From CAZSSH01 sp964609825 (GTDB lineage Bacteria; Verrucomicrobiota; Lentisphaeria; Victivallales; Victivallaceae): a stretch of 64,000 bases of DNA. A program made the position numbers and the translations under genes. Location of the stretch: positions 372,001-436,000 of the forward strand of contig CAZSSH010000004.1 of the NCBI GenBank assembly GCA_964609825.1, in the 5' to 3' direction. Shown piece by piece: positions 32,807 through 42,705 of the stretch (the first letter of the stretch is position 1; every line of letters begins with the position of its first letter). Below the pieces are notes generated by a model. It searched no databases, had not been told where the DNA came from, and saw nothing but the letters and a program-made list of their open reading frames with translations.

Positions 32807-34195
32807 TCAAACAATCGTCAGGCGTTCAATTGTTCCAGAGCCGTTGCCTCCGCGCGCGATGTCTTTGCCAGCCGAAAAATCCGGTTTTACCGACATTGTG
32901 AATGCTTTTACCAATGTGTCCGGTTTGCCGGCAATGGTTTCGCCTTTGCCGTAAACCGGTCCTAATTTCAGATGGCGGACCACTCCGGTGTGGTTGACCG
33001 GAAAAAGCTCCAACGCAAAATACGGGTCTTGATTTTCTCCGAGTAACGTCATCGAAATCGGACCGACCGCGACAATTACCGGATTGTCCGTGAAATCAAA
33101 GTCGCCATGCAAGTCGGCGAGCTCGATATATCCGACATCCGCCATAATTTCAAAACATGCCGCCCGATCTCCCTGACCGCAGTAGGGCGGGTCAAAAGGG
33201 ATGCGGTTCAGTTTGGACAAGTCATAGATACCGTCAAAGTAAATGTTGTCCAGTTTGCCGGTTTGTGAATAACTCGGAAATGCCGGAAACCCCTGTGAAT
33301 ACATTTTGAAATTTTTGACTCCGCGAATTTTGTGAAATACTACATCATAAATTTCACATTCGCGCTCCGAGCCGTCAAAATAGGTCTTTACTCCGGGCAA
33401 AATCCGCATACAGCTGTATCCGCCGCGGCATTCGCACTCCTCCACTACAATATTTTGGATGGTGCCGCAGGTGACGTGGCACTCGACCCAATCCCAGGCA
33501 TTTAACGCTACAATATCGTCGCCGGTTCCTTCACTGACCAGATGGTGGAAATATCCGTTACTCAACGGTCCGTTGGCGTGAAGTCCGTCGCAACTGATGT
33601 CTCTGAAAATCAAATGGGATACCTCAACGTCCTCGGCATTGCCGAGCTGGATAGCGAAGCACGCCGCCCGGCGGATTTCAAGATTCGTAATTTGGAGCCG
33701 TTTGACATTGGAAAAGGAAAAGACGCCGTGCATCCCGGTGATTGATCCCTGGGCGTCATACATTGCCTGACCGATGACTTTGGTCGTCGTTTCGCTGTGA
33801 TAATCCCAGATTCCGCCGGATATGCTGATATCATGATCGCGTGCGATATTGTCCGGCTCCGGCAATTGATTTCCCGGCAGCGGATGCTCGTTGCGGACCA
33901 TTGCCGTATTCATGCCCGGGACCGCACATACAATGGTTTGGGGGTCAAGCAGCAGGCTCTGGTGATTGCGCAATATGATAGAACGAGAAATATAATATGC
34001 CTGATGCCGGTCCGGGAGATAGATGGCGTTATGTTCGGACAATGCTTTTTCCAAAGCGGAGTCCCAGATCGTGACCTCATGTCCTGAAACCCGGATTTTT
34101 GGGGCAAATTCGGCATAAGCTTCAAGCGAAACCTTATCTTGCGGCATGTCAAAATTTTTGGATTTGACCAGGGCCAGAATTTCCGTCTTTTTCAT
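32807..34195 (-). CDS. Right-handed beta-helix protein (polygalacturonase/pectate-lyase fold), module C
   Basis: This 462-residue protein starts at ATG 34195; longer frames would run into the pseudopilin gene. Parallel beta-helix rungs are visible: DISISGGIWDYHS, LQITNLEIRRAACFAIQLGN, VEVSHLIFRDISCDGLHANG, VSEGTGDDIVALNAWDW. The last resembles the GDD-containing centre of GH28 polygalacturonases. There is no signal peptide, so the protein is predicted cytoplasmic, which is unusual for this fold; the N-terminal segment MKKTEILALVKSKNF is not a leader. The likely role is cleavage of acidic oligosaccharides. It is the last gene of the LacI operon. Confidence 0.75.
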   Translation of the reverse strand: MKKTEILALVKSKNFDMPQDKVSLEAYAEFAPKIRVSGHEVTIWDSALEKALSEHNAIYLPDRHQAYYISRSIILRNHQSLLLDPQTIVCAVPGMNTAMVRNEHPLPGNQLPEPDNIARDHDISISGGIWDYHSETTTKVIGQAMYDAQGSITGMHGVFSFSNVKRLQITNLEIRRAACFAIQLGNAEDVEVSHLIFRDISCDGLHANGPLSNGYFHHLVSEGTGDDIVALNAWDWVECHVTCGTIQNIVVEECECRGGYSCMRILPGVKTYFDGSERECEIYDVVFHKIRGVKNFKMYSQGFPAFPSYSQTGKLDNIYFDGIYDLSKLNRIPFDPPYCGQGDRAACFEIMADVGYIELADLHGDFDFTDNPVIVAVGPISMTLLGENQDPYFALELFPVNHTGVVRHLKLGPVYGKGETIAGKPDTLVKAFTMSVKPDFSAGKDIARGGNGSGTIERLTIV

Positions 34196-34238
34196 GAAAG
34201 AGCTTTCTGTTAATCGTATAAGGGCGGTACGCTGTGGA

Positions 34239-34889
34239 TTATTGTCGTTTTTTGGGGTACCATCTTGCATCGTACCCGGGACGCAATTTTTCCGGGCTGA
34301 CGTGACCGTCCATCCATGTAATATTGGCATAGTTGTTATGACGCTCAACCAGACGGTAGCCGCCGTCGGCACCGGGCGCCTGCCAGTAAAAAAAGGTACC
34401 TCCGGCCTTGCTCAAATCGCCGTCAATCAGGTTGTATTTGCCGGAAGGATTGACAATTGCGCTGGCCGCCACGGGATTAAACCCGGTAAAACTGTTGTAG
34501 GACAGCTCAAGGTGTCCGAGATAGCTGACTCCGTAATTGTCGTTGGTGGCCGGATCCGCCGTCGGGCAGATGAATTGTTGGGAAAAGGTATTTTTTGACG
34601 GATTGATTTTTACCCATGCGCCAACGTACGGGATCAGCTGAGTAACCCAAAACGCGCCGTAATCGCCGATGCCCGATGCCCAAGTGGTGTCACTCAGCGG
34701 GAAATATTTGCCGTCATCGCCGAGATACATGGCATATCCCACGCCGATTTGCTTGAGGTTGTTGCTGCATTTGATCGTCCGGGCGGACATTTTGGCTTTT
34801 TGAAGTGCCGGAAGCAACATACTGGCAAGGATCGCAATAATAGCAATTACTACCAATAGCTCAATCAATGTAAATTTTTTGCTTTTCAT
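34239..34889 (-). CDS. Type II/IV pseudopilin with H-X9-DG tail (module C)
   Basis: This 216-residue protein has leader MKSKK, then FTLIELLVVIAIIAIL and ASMLLPALQKAK. The globular part contains two Cys (IKCSNNLKQ and FICPTADP) that could pair, and ends RHNNYANITWMDGH, an exact H-X9-DG. It lies between the GH39-like and beta-helix genes in the LacI-led minus-strand operon. AGGAG precedes the ATG. Confidence 0.92.
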   Translation of the reverse strand: MKSKKFTLIELLVVIAIIAILASMLLPALQKAKMSARTIKCSNNLKQIGVGYAMYLGDDGKYFPLSDTTWASGIGDYGAFWVTQLIPYVGAWVKINPSKNTFSQQFICPTADPATNDNYGVSYLGHLELSYNSFTGFNPVAASAIVNPSGKYNLIDGDLSKAGGTFFYWQAPGADGGYRLVERHNNYANITWMDGHVSPEKLRPGYDARWYPKKRQ

Positions 34890-34919
34890 CGAAACAAGTC
34901 TCCTGATTATTTTTTTCTT

Positions 34920-36926
34920 TTATGGGGTTGGTTTGCCATATAAAAACGGATCATTGCGCAAATTTTTGGGGAACTCCGGGACAGATGTGGCCGGTTCCAT
35001 TTTTAACAGACACATCGACAAGGGCGGCAGCTCAATCTGACAGCTCGGTACTTTAGCGGCATCAAAGATCTGGCAGGACTCCGCCATTGGCAGCTCAATC
35101 GGAGCGCCTTGGGGCAACAGTCCGATGTGGCGGGTTTCATCCAAACTCCATTTGCGAATTTGCATCCCGGTCCATTGCGAGCCGGTCAAATCCAATGAGA
35201 CATTAATGGCGGGTTCGCGCCGGTCTCCGCCGCGCCAAAGCAGGATTGCCGCGCCGTCGCCGTCCTTAAACGCAATCCCGTCAACTTTGTCGGCGGATGT
35301 CCCGCTTAATTTCAACGGAGCGGTACCGTCCGGAAGCTGCGCCCAGAGCCATTGACCCCAATAGGCCGGTTTCAAATAACCGTCGGTGGTAATCATGCCG
35401 AATTTATAATTGTTTTGCGGAAAATCGCGGATGCTGAACAGACAGGCGATTTCCAGACCGGAAAAAGCCAGCGCTTTCACTACCGACGCGTTGAAAACGG
35501 CATTTTCCATCCCGCTGCGAAGTGCCGGAGCTCCGCTGGATGCAACGCCCCACTCGGTGAGCGCCGGACGAATATGAGATAAATTACGCTTTTTTAAATC
35601 TTCACGCAAGTATTTCAACCGGTTTATGTAATATTGCGGACTGGCCTGATAAGTATGGTAATCAAAATAATCGGCGGCTTGCGGATTTTTGGTCAGATAG
35701 TCCGCAAACGCATACCATGCCGAGGAAACACCGTCGCCGCAACCGATGCCAAACATTTTCGCCTCCGGATAACGTTTGCGAACCACTTGCTGTGCCAGAT
35801 CGTAGATGGCGACCGCAAGCGCCGGATGAGCGCTGTAGCCGGAATACTCGGGCTCGTTGAAACATTGGAAATATTTGACGCTAAGATGATTGCGGTCCAG
35901 CTCGTCAAAGGCGTAATTGAGCGCGGATTGCCAACGCGCCGGGAACTCCGGGTCCTCCATCCACACCGATCGGTCATGGATGCGGCCGGCTTGATCGTGC
36001 GGCATGGTGGCCTCCTGCAGCTCAAGGCCGATAATCGGTTCGGCGCCGACTTTGCGGATTGCGTTAACCGTATCAATCAACCGGGTCGGATCGTAAACAA
36101 TCGTGCCGTCGGGATTGCGTTTGCCGAGTGGCATGCAATGATCCTTGCGAATGAAGCGCGGACGCAGCGGTTGCACCAGCTCGGGAATGAAAAAATCGTC
36201 GCCGGGCAGCGTTCCTCCCTCAGAGTAGTCCCTCCATATCGGGGCAATGTCAGGCAGTGTCTCATTGATGTTGACCGTCAATTTGACCGGGTCAAAGCGG
36301 TCTTTGCGGATGTGGCGAAACTTTGTCGTGGCATTGTTTGCTCCGGCCACCGCATTGATCATGCTGCCCTGATTGACTTGCGGATTGTAACCGAGCTCGA
36401 CGCGGGTGGCCAGCGGCGAAAAGTTTTTGTCCGCCGGACCGATCAATATTTGCCAAACTGTGAAGATATAGGCATCATCGGGATGACTGCGCCGCCCGGC
36501 GATTTCAAACCTTAATGAGTGGGGACCGGTGGAGAGCTCCGTTGTTCCGAGTTTGACCCAGCGCGGGAATCCTTCGCCGGATCCGGCCTGGGCGGCTCCG
36601 ACTTGCGGTTTTTTGCCGTCCAAACTCCAATTGAATGCGGAAACCCAGGGGGCGTCACAGCCGAGCAAGAGCGCCCAAATGGAGTATTCTCCGGCCTTGA
36701 CATCCGGCAACGGAAACTCCGCAAAATACGGCGCTGACGGTTCGGCGTTGGACTCGACGCACAATGGCGCGGAGGCTTGATTGCCTTGCACTGTCATTGC
36801 ACCCCAGCCCATATTGGTGGCGCGGACGGCGGAAGCATCGATCAATAAATATTCCGCAGCGACTGCCGAAAACAGGTGAAATAATACACAAAAGACTCCA
36901 CATGCAACCATACCTTGACGAATCAT
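34920..36926 (-). CDS. Secreted GH39-like glycosidase with N-terminal carbohydrate-binding domain (module C)
   Basis: This 668-residue protein has a signal peptide (about 1-24, VFCVLFHLFSAVAA). A beta-sandwich domain (about 25-165; EYSIWALLLGCDAPW, CBM-like) precedes a TIM barrel (about 185-530) with acid/base E358 in YFQCFNEPEYSG and probable nucleophile E458 in PALTEWGVASSG. A C-terminal beta domain (about 540-640) completes the clan GH-A arrangement. It differs from the three CBM9-tailed paralogues in this window and belongs to another subgroup. It lies 18 bp downstream of the LacI gene, so it is cotranscribed. Substrate is unknown. Confidence 0.82.
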   Translation of the reverse strand: MIRQGMVACGVFCVLFHLFSAVAAEYLLIDASAVRATNMGWGAMTVQGNQASAPLCVESNAEPSAPYFAEFPLPDVKAGEYSIWALLLGCDAPWVSAFNWSLDGKKPQVGAAQAGSGEGFPRWVKLGTTELSTGPHSLRFEIAGRRSHPDDAYIFTVWQILIGPADKNFSPLATRVELGYNPQVNQGSMINAVAGANNATTKFRHIRKDRFDPVKLTVNINETLPDIAPIWRDYSEGGTLPGDDFFIPELVQPLRPRFIRKDHCMPLGKRNPDGTIVYDPTRLIDTVNAIRKVGAEPIIGLELQEATMPHDQAGRIHDRSVWMEDPEFPARWQSALNYAFDELDRNHLSVKYFQCFNEPEYSGYSAHPALAVAIYDLAQQVVRKRYPEAKMFGIGCGDGVSSAWYAFADYLTKNPQAADYFDYHTYQASPQYYINRLKYLREDLKKRNLSHIRPALTEWGVASSGAPALRSGMENAVFNASVVKALAFSGLEIACLFSIRDFPQNNYKFGMITTDGYLKPAYWGQWLWAQLPDGTAPLKLSGTSADKVDGIAFKDGDGAAILLWRGGDRREPAINVSLDLTGSQWTGMQIRKWSLDETRHIGLLPQGAPIELPMAESCQIFDAAKVPSCQIELPPLSMCLLKMEPATSVPEFPKNLRNDPFLYGKPTP

Positions 36927-36944
36927 AAAATAAACCTTTGTTTT

Positions 36945-37901
36945 TTAAAAAATTCTCTGGATTAATTCTGTATCAAATAAAAGATGATTTTCGGGGGGCA
37001 ATTGACCGTTTTCGATATGGTCAAAGAGCAATTTGACCGCCTGATTCATCAACGTATTCAACGGTTGCAAGAGCCCGCTGACCGGCGGCTCAAGGTAGCG
37101 CGATGTCGAGGGATTTTCCATACTGATGCGTTGCATGGCACTGTATCGGTCATTGCCGGCAAGCTCGCGCAGCAAATTGGTGTAATGGGGCAATTTATTC
37201 TCGATCCCGAGGAAAAACCCGTCTGGCTCGCATTGAAGAATTCTTTGAAACATTGTCACTTCGGAGGACTGGCTGATAATCCCGACGGCGGCTTGCGGCA
37301 GCGACAAACCGTTTTGCTTCAGCGTTTGCTCAAATCCGTCCAGCCGCAAACGGTTCCCCCAGTCCAGTGTATCCAAACAAATACAGCAGCGTTTGCACCC
37401 TCGGCTCAGCAAATACTCCGCCGCCATCCGGCCGCTTTTAAAGTGATCGCAGGCCACGGATGACATCCCCTCCACCGGAGCGGCGTTGACCAGTACGATC
37501 GGGAGGGGCAGAAACTCACGCAATATATCATTGACATCTTCGCGCCACGGCATTGCAATGATACCGCTGATCTGATGCGGATTGAGCCGGTTTAAATTAT
37601 GTTGGGTAAAAAATTCGATAGCGACTTCGCGGTGGGACAACGCGTCAATCAAGGCAATGGTGATGACATCCAGATAACCGGACCGTGCTTCGCGCAAGTG
37701 ATCGTCATAATTGACCAAAAAAGCCACTTTCGTTTGCCGGGCGGACAATTTGGTTTTGAAGTTACCCTCATTTGCCAGTTTCAAAACCGCTTCCCGAGTC
37801 TTGTCGGAGACGTGCGGGCTGCCGTTAAGTACCCGGCTAACCGTGGCATGTGAAACGCCGACCGCTTCCGCAATTTCATAAATAGATTTATAGGTTTTCA
37901 T
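36945..37901 (-). CDS. LacI-family transcriptional regulator (module C)
   Basis: This 318-residue protein has an N-terminal LacI HTH (SIYEIAEAVGVSHATVSRVL, then NGSPHVSDKTREAV). It is followed by a periplasmic-binding-like sensor with the usual landmarks VAFLVNYDD, SGIIAMPW, SSVACDHFKSGRMAAEYLLS and a conserved-position NRLRLDGFEQTL. The LacI family represses sugar catabolism genes and is released by a sugar effector. It is the first gene of its operon, behind a perfect promoter with a palindrome over the start site, so autorepression of the whole operon is likely. Confidence 0.95.
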   Translation of the reverse strand: MKTYKSIYEIAEAVGVSHATVSRVLNGSPHVSDKTREAVLKLANEGNFKTKLSARQTKVAFLVNYDDHLREARSGYLDVITIALIDALSHREVAIEFFTQHNLNRLNPHQISGIIAMPWREDVNDILREFLPLPIVLVNAAPVEGMSSVACDHFKSGRMAAEYLLSRGCKRCCICLDTLDWGNRLRLDGFEQTLKQNGLSLPQAAVGIISQSSEVTMFQRILQCEPDGFFLGIENKLPHYTNLLRELAGNDRYSAMQRISMENPSTSRYLEPPVSGLLQPLNTLMNQAVKLLFDHIENGQLPPENHLLFDTELIQRIF

Positions 37902-37918
37902 AATTTATGTTTCTGTTG

Positions 37919-37931
37919 TGTTACTGTAACA
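37919..37931. promoter_or_regulatory. Palindrome TGTTACTGTAACA: candidate LacI operator
   Basis: A perfect 13-bp palindrome centred just downstream of the -10 box of the LacI promoter, as expected for a repressor operator. Confidence 0.6.
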
Positions 37932-37932
37932 T

Positions 37933-37961
37933 ATTATAGCAAAGATTAATCTCATTGTCAA
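37933..37961 (-). promoter_or_regulatory. Consensus sigma-70 promoter of the LacI operon
   Basis: On the minus strand TTGACA (37956-37961), 17 bp, TATAAT (37933-37938); both hexamers are perfect. Confidence 0.9.
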
Positions 37962-38225
37962 GTGTCAAAGTTAAAAAAAACAAAAAAATATTTAGATCAC
38001 GTTCGTTTTACGCCGGTGCAAACGATCCGGTTTTTGGGCGGAATGGACATTTCGCTGATAAGCAAAAATGTCATTGTGGTGTCCGATTTCCAGAAAGAAA
38101 TTGTTATTGCAGAAAAGATAAAAATTAACATACCGGGCGATCTTTGGATAAGGTGCCATCGCGACCATAAATTCGACGATTTCATCGAAATTCTCGAACA
38201 AAATAATTTTGCGGTACTTGCTTAA
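37962..38225 (+). CDS. Possible small hypothetical protein or gene remnant
   Basis: A frame of up to 87 residues starts at GTG 37962, but that start abuts the minus-strand LacI promoter. ATG 38043 (60 residues, MDISLISKNVIVVSDFQK) behind GGGCGG is more plausible. The sequence alternates charged and hydrophobic residues as real proteins do and ends HKFDDFIEILEQNNFAVLA, faintly like the end of YcxB/PH-like domains. No family is recognised. It is AT-richer than its neighbours. The rest of 38226-38375 shows nothing I can support. Confidence 0.3.
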   Translation: MSKLKKTKKYLDHVRFTPVQTIRFLGGMDISLISKNVIVVSDFQKEIVIAEKIKINIPGDLWIRCHRDHKFDDFIEILEQNNFAVLA

Positions 38226-38375
38226 ATTATAAATGGGTTGAAGAGAATGGCGCCATTATCTAAATTGACTCAATACTGATAATATATATGACACTTTAGC
38301 AATTGCAAATGTGTCGCCATGATTGCCATTATTTTTGCTGCCGTTAAAAAAATCACATTAAATTATTTTTCGCTC

Positions 38376-38404
38376 TTGACAAACGCTGGCAAATGAAGTA
38401 TAAT
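38376..38404 (+). promoter_or_regulatory. Consensus sigma-70 promoter of the module D operon
   Basis: TTGACA (38376-38381), 17 bp, TATAAT (38399-38404), 36 bp before the GntR start. Confidence 0.9.
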
Positions 38405-38419
38405 ATATCAGCTGATATA
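38404..38419. promoter_or_regulatory. Palindrome TATATCAGCTGATATA: candidate GntR operator
   Basis: A perfect 16-bp palindrome overlaps the last base of the -10 box and the start site. A further half-site CTGATAT follows at 38421. Binding there would block transcription, so it is a likely autoregulatory operator. Confidence 0.65.
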
Positions 38420-38439
38420 ACTGATATTTTTAACAATGA

Positions 38440-39480
38440 GTGCAATTTCAGATGGTGATTTCCGATAAAAGTTTGAGTGTTCTGGCCCAATTTAAAGCCT
38501 CGGACGACAGTGCTTTAAATGAGCAATTGTCCGAGTTTTTGAAGGAGGCGATTATGCGCGGCGATTTTGCGGGCGGCGAGAAGCTGCCGTCCTTGCGCAC
38601 GATTTCGCAGGTGTGCGACATTAATTACTTCTCCGTCCAGCTGGCGACCGAAGCGTTGATGCGCGAGGGGCTCCTTTACAAAGTCCACGGCAAGGGGATG
38701 TATGTCAGCGAGTCCAAGCTCAAAGGCGATGTGGTTTGTTTGTTTATCGCCGAGGATCCGCGCGGCGGCTCCGCTTTTATCCATACGTTGGCCAGCATGC
38801 TGAGCCGCCAGTTGTGCGAGCGCGGCATTGAGTCCTTAATTTATAACGAAAACCGCCCCTTTGGAGAGCGAACAACCGCGCCGACATATATCGCCTCATT
38901 GATTAAGGGCAACCGGTTGAGCGCGATTTTGGGGGTGGGGCTCTCGATCGAGTGTTTGGACTGGTTTGACCGTTTACCGATTCCCAAGACCAAAGCCGAG
39001 TCGATCCCGATTGATAATGTCAACACCTTTTATTCAAGGCTCAAACAGGCGCTTTTGTCCGGCAAATACCACCGGCCGCTCTTTATTGTCACCGAGGATG
39101 CCCATCGCAGCTTTGAGGATGGTTTGGTCATCAAATCCATGCTTGACGCCGGGATGCCGATTGACCGCTGCGAGTTTCAGCTTTTGCGTGAGCAAAAAAT
39201 CGGTTTTTGCAGTTTTGCCGAGCAGGGGTATGATTTGATCAAAAACGCGTTTCAGCGGCCGCTGGCGCCGGATTTGTTGTTTGTCTACCCGGATATGGCG
39301 ATGCCCGGGGTGATCCCGGCCTTGATTGAGCTCGGGGTGGATATCCCCGGCAAACTTGCGGTTTTCAGCCACCGCAATACCGAAATCCCGATTTTCTGCC
39401 CGTTTGAAGTCACATATCTGGAAGTTTGCATCAATGATTATGCCAATAAGCTTGTCAGTATGCTGCTGCAAAAAAAATGA
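38440..39480 (+). CDS. GntR-family regulator with sugar-type sensor domain (module D)
   Basis: This 346-residue protein (GTG start; ATG 38452 is an alternative, with neither having a strong ribosome site) has a GntR winged helix (about 25-95): LNEQLSEFLKEAIMRGDFAG, KLPSLRTISQVCDINYFSVQ and LLYKVHGKGMYV. The C-terminal sensor (about 100-346) resembles LacI/periplasmic-binding domains (VVCLFIAEDPRGGSAFIHTL, DLLFVYPDMAMPGVIPALIE). It heads a six-gene operon for acidic or complex glycan breakdown and probably represses it until a sugar ligand appears. Confidence 0.9.
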   Translation: MQFQMVISDKSLSVLAQFKASDDSALNEQLSEFLKEAIMRGDFAGGEKLPSLRTISQVCDINYFSVQLATEALMREGLLYKVHGKGMYVSESKLKGDVVCLFIAEDPRGGSAFIHTLASMLSRQLCERGIESLIYNENRPFGERTTAPTYIASLIKGNRLSAILGVGLSIECLDWFDRLPIPKTKAESIPIDNVNTFYSRLKQALLSGKYHRPLFIVTEDAHRSFEDGLVIKSMLDAGMPIDRCEFQLLREQKIGFCSFAEQGYDLIKNAFQRPLAPDLLFVYPDMAMPGVIPALIELGVDIPGKLAVFSHRNTEIPIFCPFEVTYLEVCINDYANKLVSMLLQKK

Positions 39481-39558
39481 TCTTTAATCAACCAAATAAC
39501 TATATTGAGTAACCAATGATCCCAAGCCGTCAAATGATAAAGAATGAAAGGATGTAAC

Positions 39559-40356
<798 letters not shown>

Positions 40357-40390
40357 TCAATCTTTATACCATAAAACAGGAGAATCATTT

Positions 40391-42673
40391 ATGAAACAAT
40401 TTTCGATCATCACTTTGGCCATGATGCTGTGGCTGGGGCTCGCAGGTGTTGAGCTGCCGTCCCTCAATTGGACGCCGGGCAGCGACTGGATCAACGTCAA
40501 AAACTTTGGCGCCAAAGGCGATGGCGCCACCGATGATGCCGTCGCCATCCAAAGTGCGATTGATACGATGACCGAAGGGAGCGTGCTTTATTTTCCCGCC
40601 GGTAAATACGTCATTAAAAAAGAGCTTAAAATGATTAAAACCAAGGATATCGCAAGTGAGAAACGGTTTCTCGGCACTGCCGTCTACGGGCACGGCAAAG
40701 ACACCGTTATCAGCTATGAGGGGGCCGACGGCGGCGTGTTGTTTCGAGAAATGGGTGCGGTGCATTGCCTTTATATCGGCTTGACCTTTGAGGGCAACAA
40801 CAAGGCATCGGTCGGCTTTATGCATGACAACGATAAAAAGTTTGAAACGCATGTGCTGCATGAGTATATGGCTTTCCGCAACTTTAAAGAATACGGTATC
40901 TTGTCGGAGAAAAACAGCAAGGACGGCTTGTCCACCGCCGAAATTGCCTTTCGTTACAATATTTTTGAGAACTGCAACGTCGCGGTGTCCTTCACCAGCT
41001 TTAACGATTATGATTATATTTTTGACGGCTGCTATTTTGCCAATAACCGGCTCGCTGTTGAGTGCATTAACGGAAATTTTTATATCCGTAATACATATTT
41101 CAGCAAAAATCAGTGCGATATCGAGGCCAATCCCGAGCACGGCTCCTCCGTTCGCCGTTCGGTTTCGGTGGGCTCGGGCAAATTCCTCAATTTTTACAAC
41201 AGTGTTGCGCCGATGACGGTCGAAAATTGCTACGTCGCCGACTGGACCGGCCCGGCTGCCATTACCTCGGTCGGCGCGCCGTTGACCTTTTTTGATAATA
41301 CCTTTAAGCACTCCTCAGACAAATTTACCGCATTACTGGCCGACAAAAGCCAAAAAGTTCTGGTCGCAAACAATACGGTCATTGGCAGCGGCAAATTGAT
41401 CAACGGCAATCCGCAAATCACCGAGGTCAAAGTCGACAACGGAGTGTTGCCGCTCAGTGAAAACACCAGTTTTATGCCCGCTGCGGTGACTCTTCCGGTA
41501 AAACTTTTTGACGTCAAGACCGACTTCGGCGCCAAGGGCAACGGCGTTGCCGATGACACCGCGGCCATTGTCAACGCGGTGGCGGCAGCGCAAAAATTTC
41601 AGAATAACGCCATGGTTTATTTCCCCAAAGGCCAATATCGGATCACTGAAACCATTGAGCTTGCCGGCGGCAATTACCGTTTGGGCGGCTCAGGGCTGCT
41701 CTCCAAAATTGTGTTTGACGGCAAACCGGAAGCCGACGCCGTCAATATTACCCCGGACGGCGACCTCCGGCTGGAGAATTTGTCGGTGCTTCGCAAAAAT
41801 CTCTCGTGGCGCCGTCGCAGTACCGAGTACAGCGGCAATGTCCCGGTGTGGGCCAATGATGTCGTGTGCACCGGCGCCGACATCCGGCAAAATCCCTCGG
41901 TCAAAGGCTCCAAATGCACTTACTTTAACGTCTATGTCTCCGGCAAGTACACCTATATGCCGTTTGATCTCGGGTTGCGCCTGAGCAACCTCAAGGCGCA
42001 TGACACGGTAATTTTTGACAACTCCGAGGGAAACATCCAGTCGCACAACTCAGGGAGCGCCACCATTTATGCTCCCATCAGCTACGAAGGCACGGTTTGG
42101 AGCAAGGGCGAAAGCCGCGGCGGCAATTTTGTGATCCTGTCGCGTCTCTCCACTTTGTCGCAGCACAGTTTGTACATTGAGGACAACAATTCTTTGATCG
42201 CCACCGATTATTATGTCGAGCAGGCGGCCCCCAATACCGTATATTTGCGCGGCAACGCCCAGATGCCTGCCGGTCGGGTCACCTTGTCGATGCCCAAGCT
42301 GGACATTGCCAACACCGCGTCGGATCTCGACAAGGACAAAGATTTGGTCACCATTGATCAATACCGCGGCGAAGTCAACTTTTTCGCCACCCAGTTGTAT
42401 CCTCCCAAATGGGCGGTCAATCTTAATGTCAAAGGCGACGACACCAAACTCAATATGATTTCCTGTTTCTTTTATGTCAAGAGTTTGGCGATCAGTCCCA
42501 AAGATTACGCATTTGGGCTCGTGAGCTCATCCGGCAACAGCGCCTTTAACGACAGCGCGCTGGTGTTTACGAACGCCGCCAACGATTCCGCCGCCGCGGT
42601 CAACGCGATTAAGGACATGCGTACCGCGGGCAAAATTGACTGGCAAATCTCTTATCCCAACTTGAAGCAGTAA
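40391..42673 (+). CDS. Secreted protein with two pectate-lyase-3-type beta-helix domains (module D)
   Basis: This 760-residue protein starts at ATG 40391 (AGGAG upstream). Signal peptide MKQFSIITLAMMLWLGLAG. Two tandem beta-helix domains begin with the same signature: VKNFGAKGDGATDDAVAIQS (about residue 36) and TDFGAKGNGVADDTAAIVNA (about residue 377), each followed by a YFPxGxY motif (YFPAGKYVI and YFPKGQYRI). This is typical of Pectate_lyase_3, GH55-like or phage tailspike-type enzymes. The expected role is extracellular depolymerisation of a polysaccharide, possibly polyuronate or beta-1,3-glucan; catalytic residues cannot be fixed. Confidence 0.85.
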   Translation: MKQFSIITLAMMLWLGLAGVELPSLNWTPGSDWINVKNFGAKGDGATDDAVAIQSAIDTMTEGSVLYFPAGKYVIKKELKMIKTKDIASEKRFLGTAVYGHGKDTVISYEGADGGVLFREMGAVHCLYIGLTFEGNNKASVGFMHDNDKKFETHVLHEYMAFRNFKEYGILSEKNSKDGLSTAEIAFRYNIFENCNVAVSFTSFNDYDYIFDGCYFANNRLAVECINGNFYIRNTYFSKNQCDIEANPEHGSSVRRSVSVGSGKFLNFYNSVAPMTVENCYVADWTGPAAITSVGAPLTFFDNTFKHSSDKFTALLADKSQKVLVANNTVIGSGKLINGNPQITEVKVDNGVLPLSENTSFMPAAVTLPVKLFDVKTDFGAKGNGVADDTAAIVNAVAAAQKFQNNAMVYFPKGQYRITETIELAGGNYRLGGSGLLSKIVFDGKPEADAVNITPDGDLRLENLSVLRKNLSWRRRSTEYSGNVPVWANDVVCTGADIRQNPSVKGSKCTYFNVYVSGKYTYMPFDLGLRLSNLKAHDTVIFDNSEGNIQSHNSGSATIYAPISYEGTVWSKGESRGGNFVILSRLSTLSQHSLYIEDNNSLIATDYYVEQAAPNTVYLRGNAQMPAGRVTLSMPKLDIANTASDLDKDKDLVTIDQYRGEVNFFATQLYPPKWAVNLNVKGDDTKLNMISCFFYVKSLAISPKDYAFGLVSSSGNSAFNDSALVFTNAANDSAAAVNAIKDMRTAGKIDWQISYPNLKQ

Positions 42674-42705
42674 TCGGGTCGGCAGACAACCGGAGTTTAA
42701 TCGTA

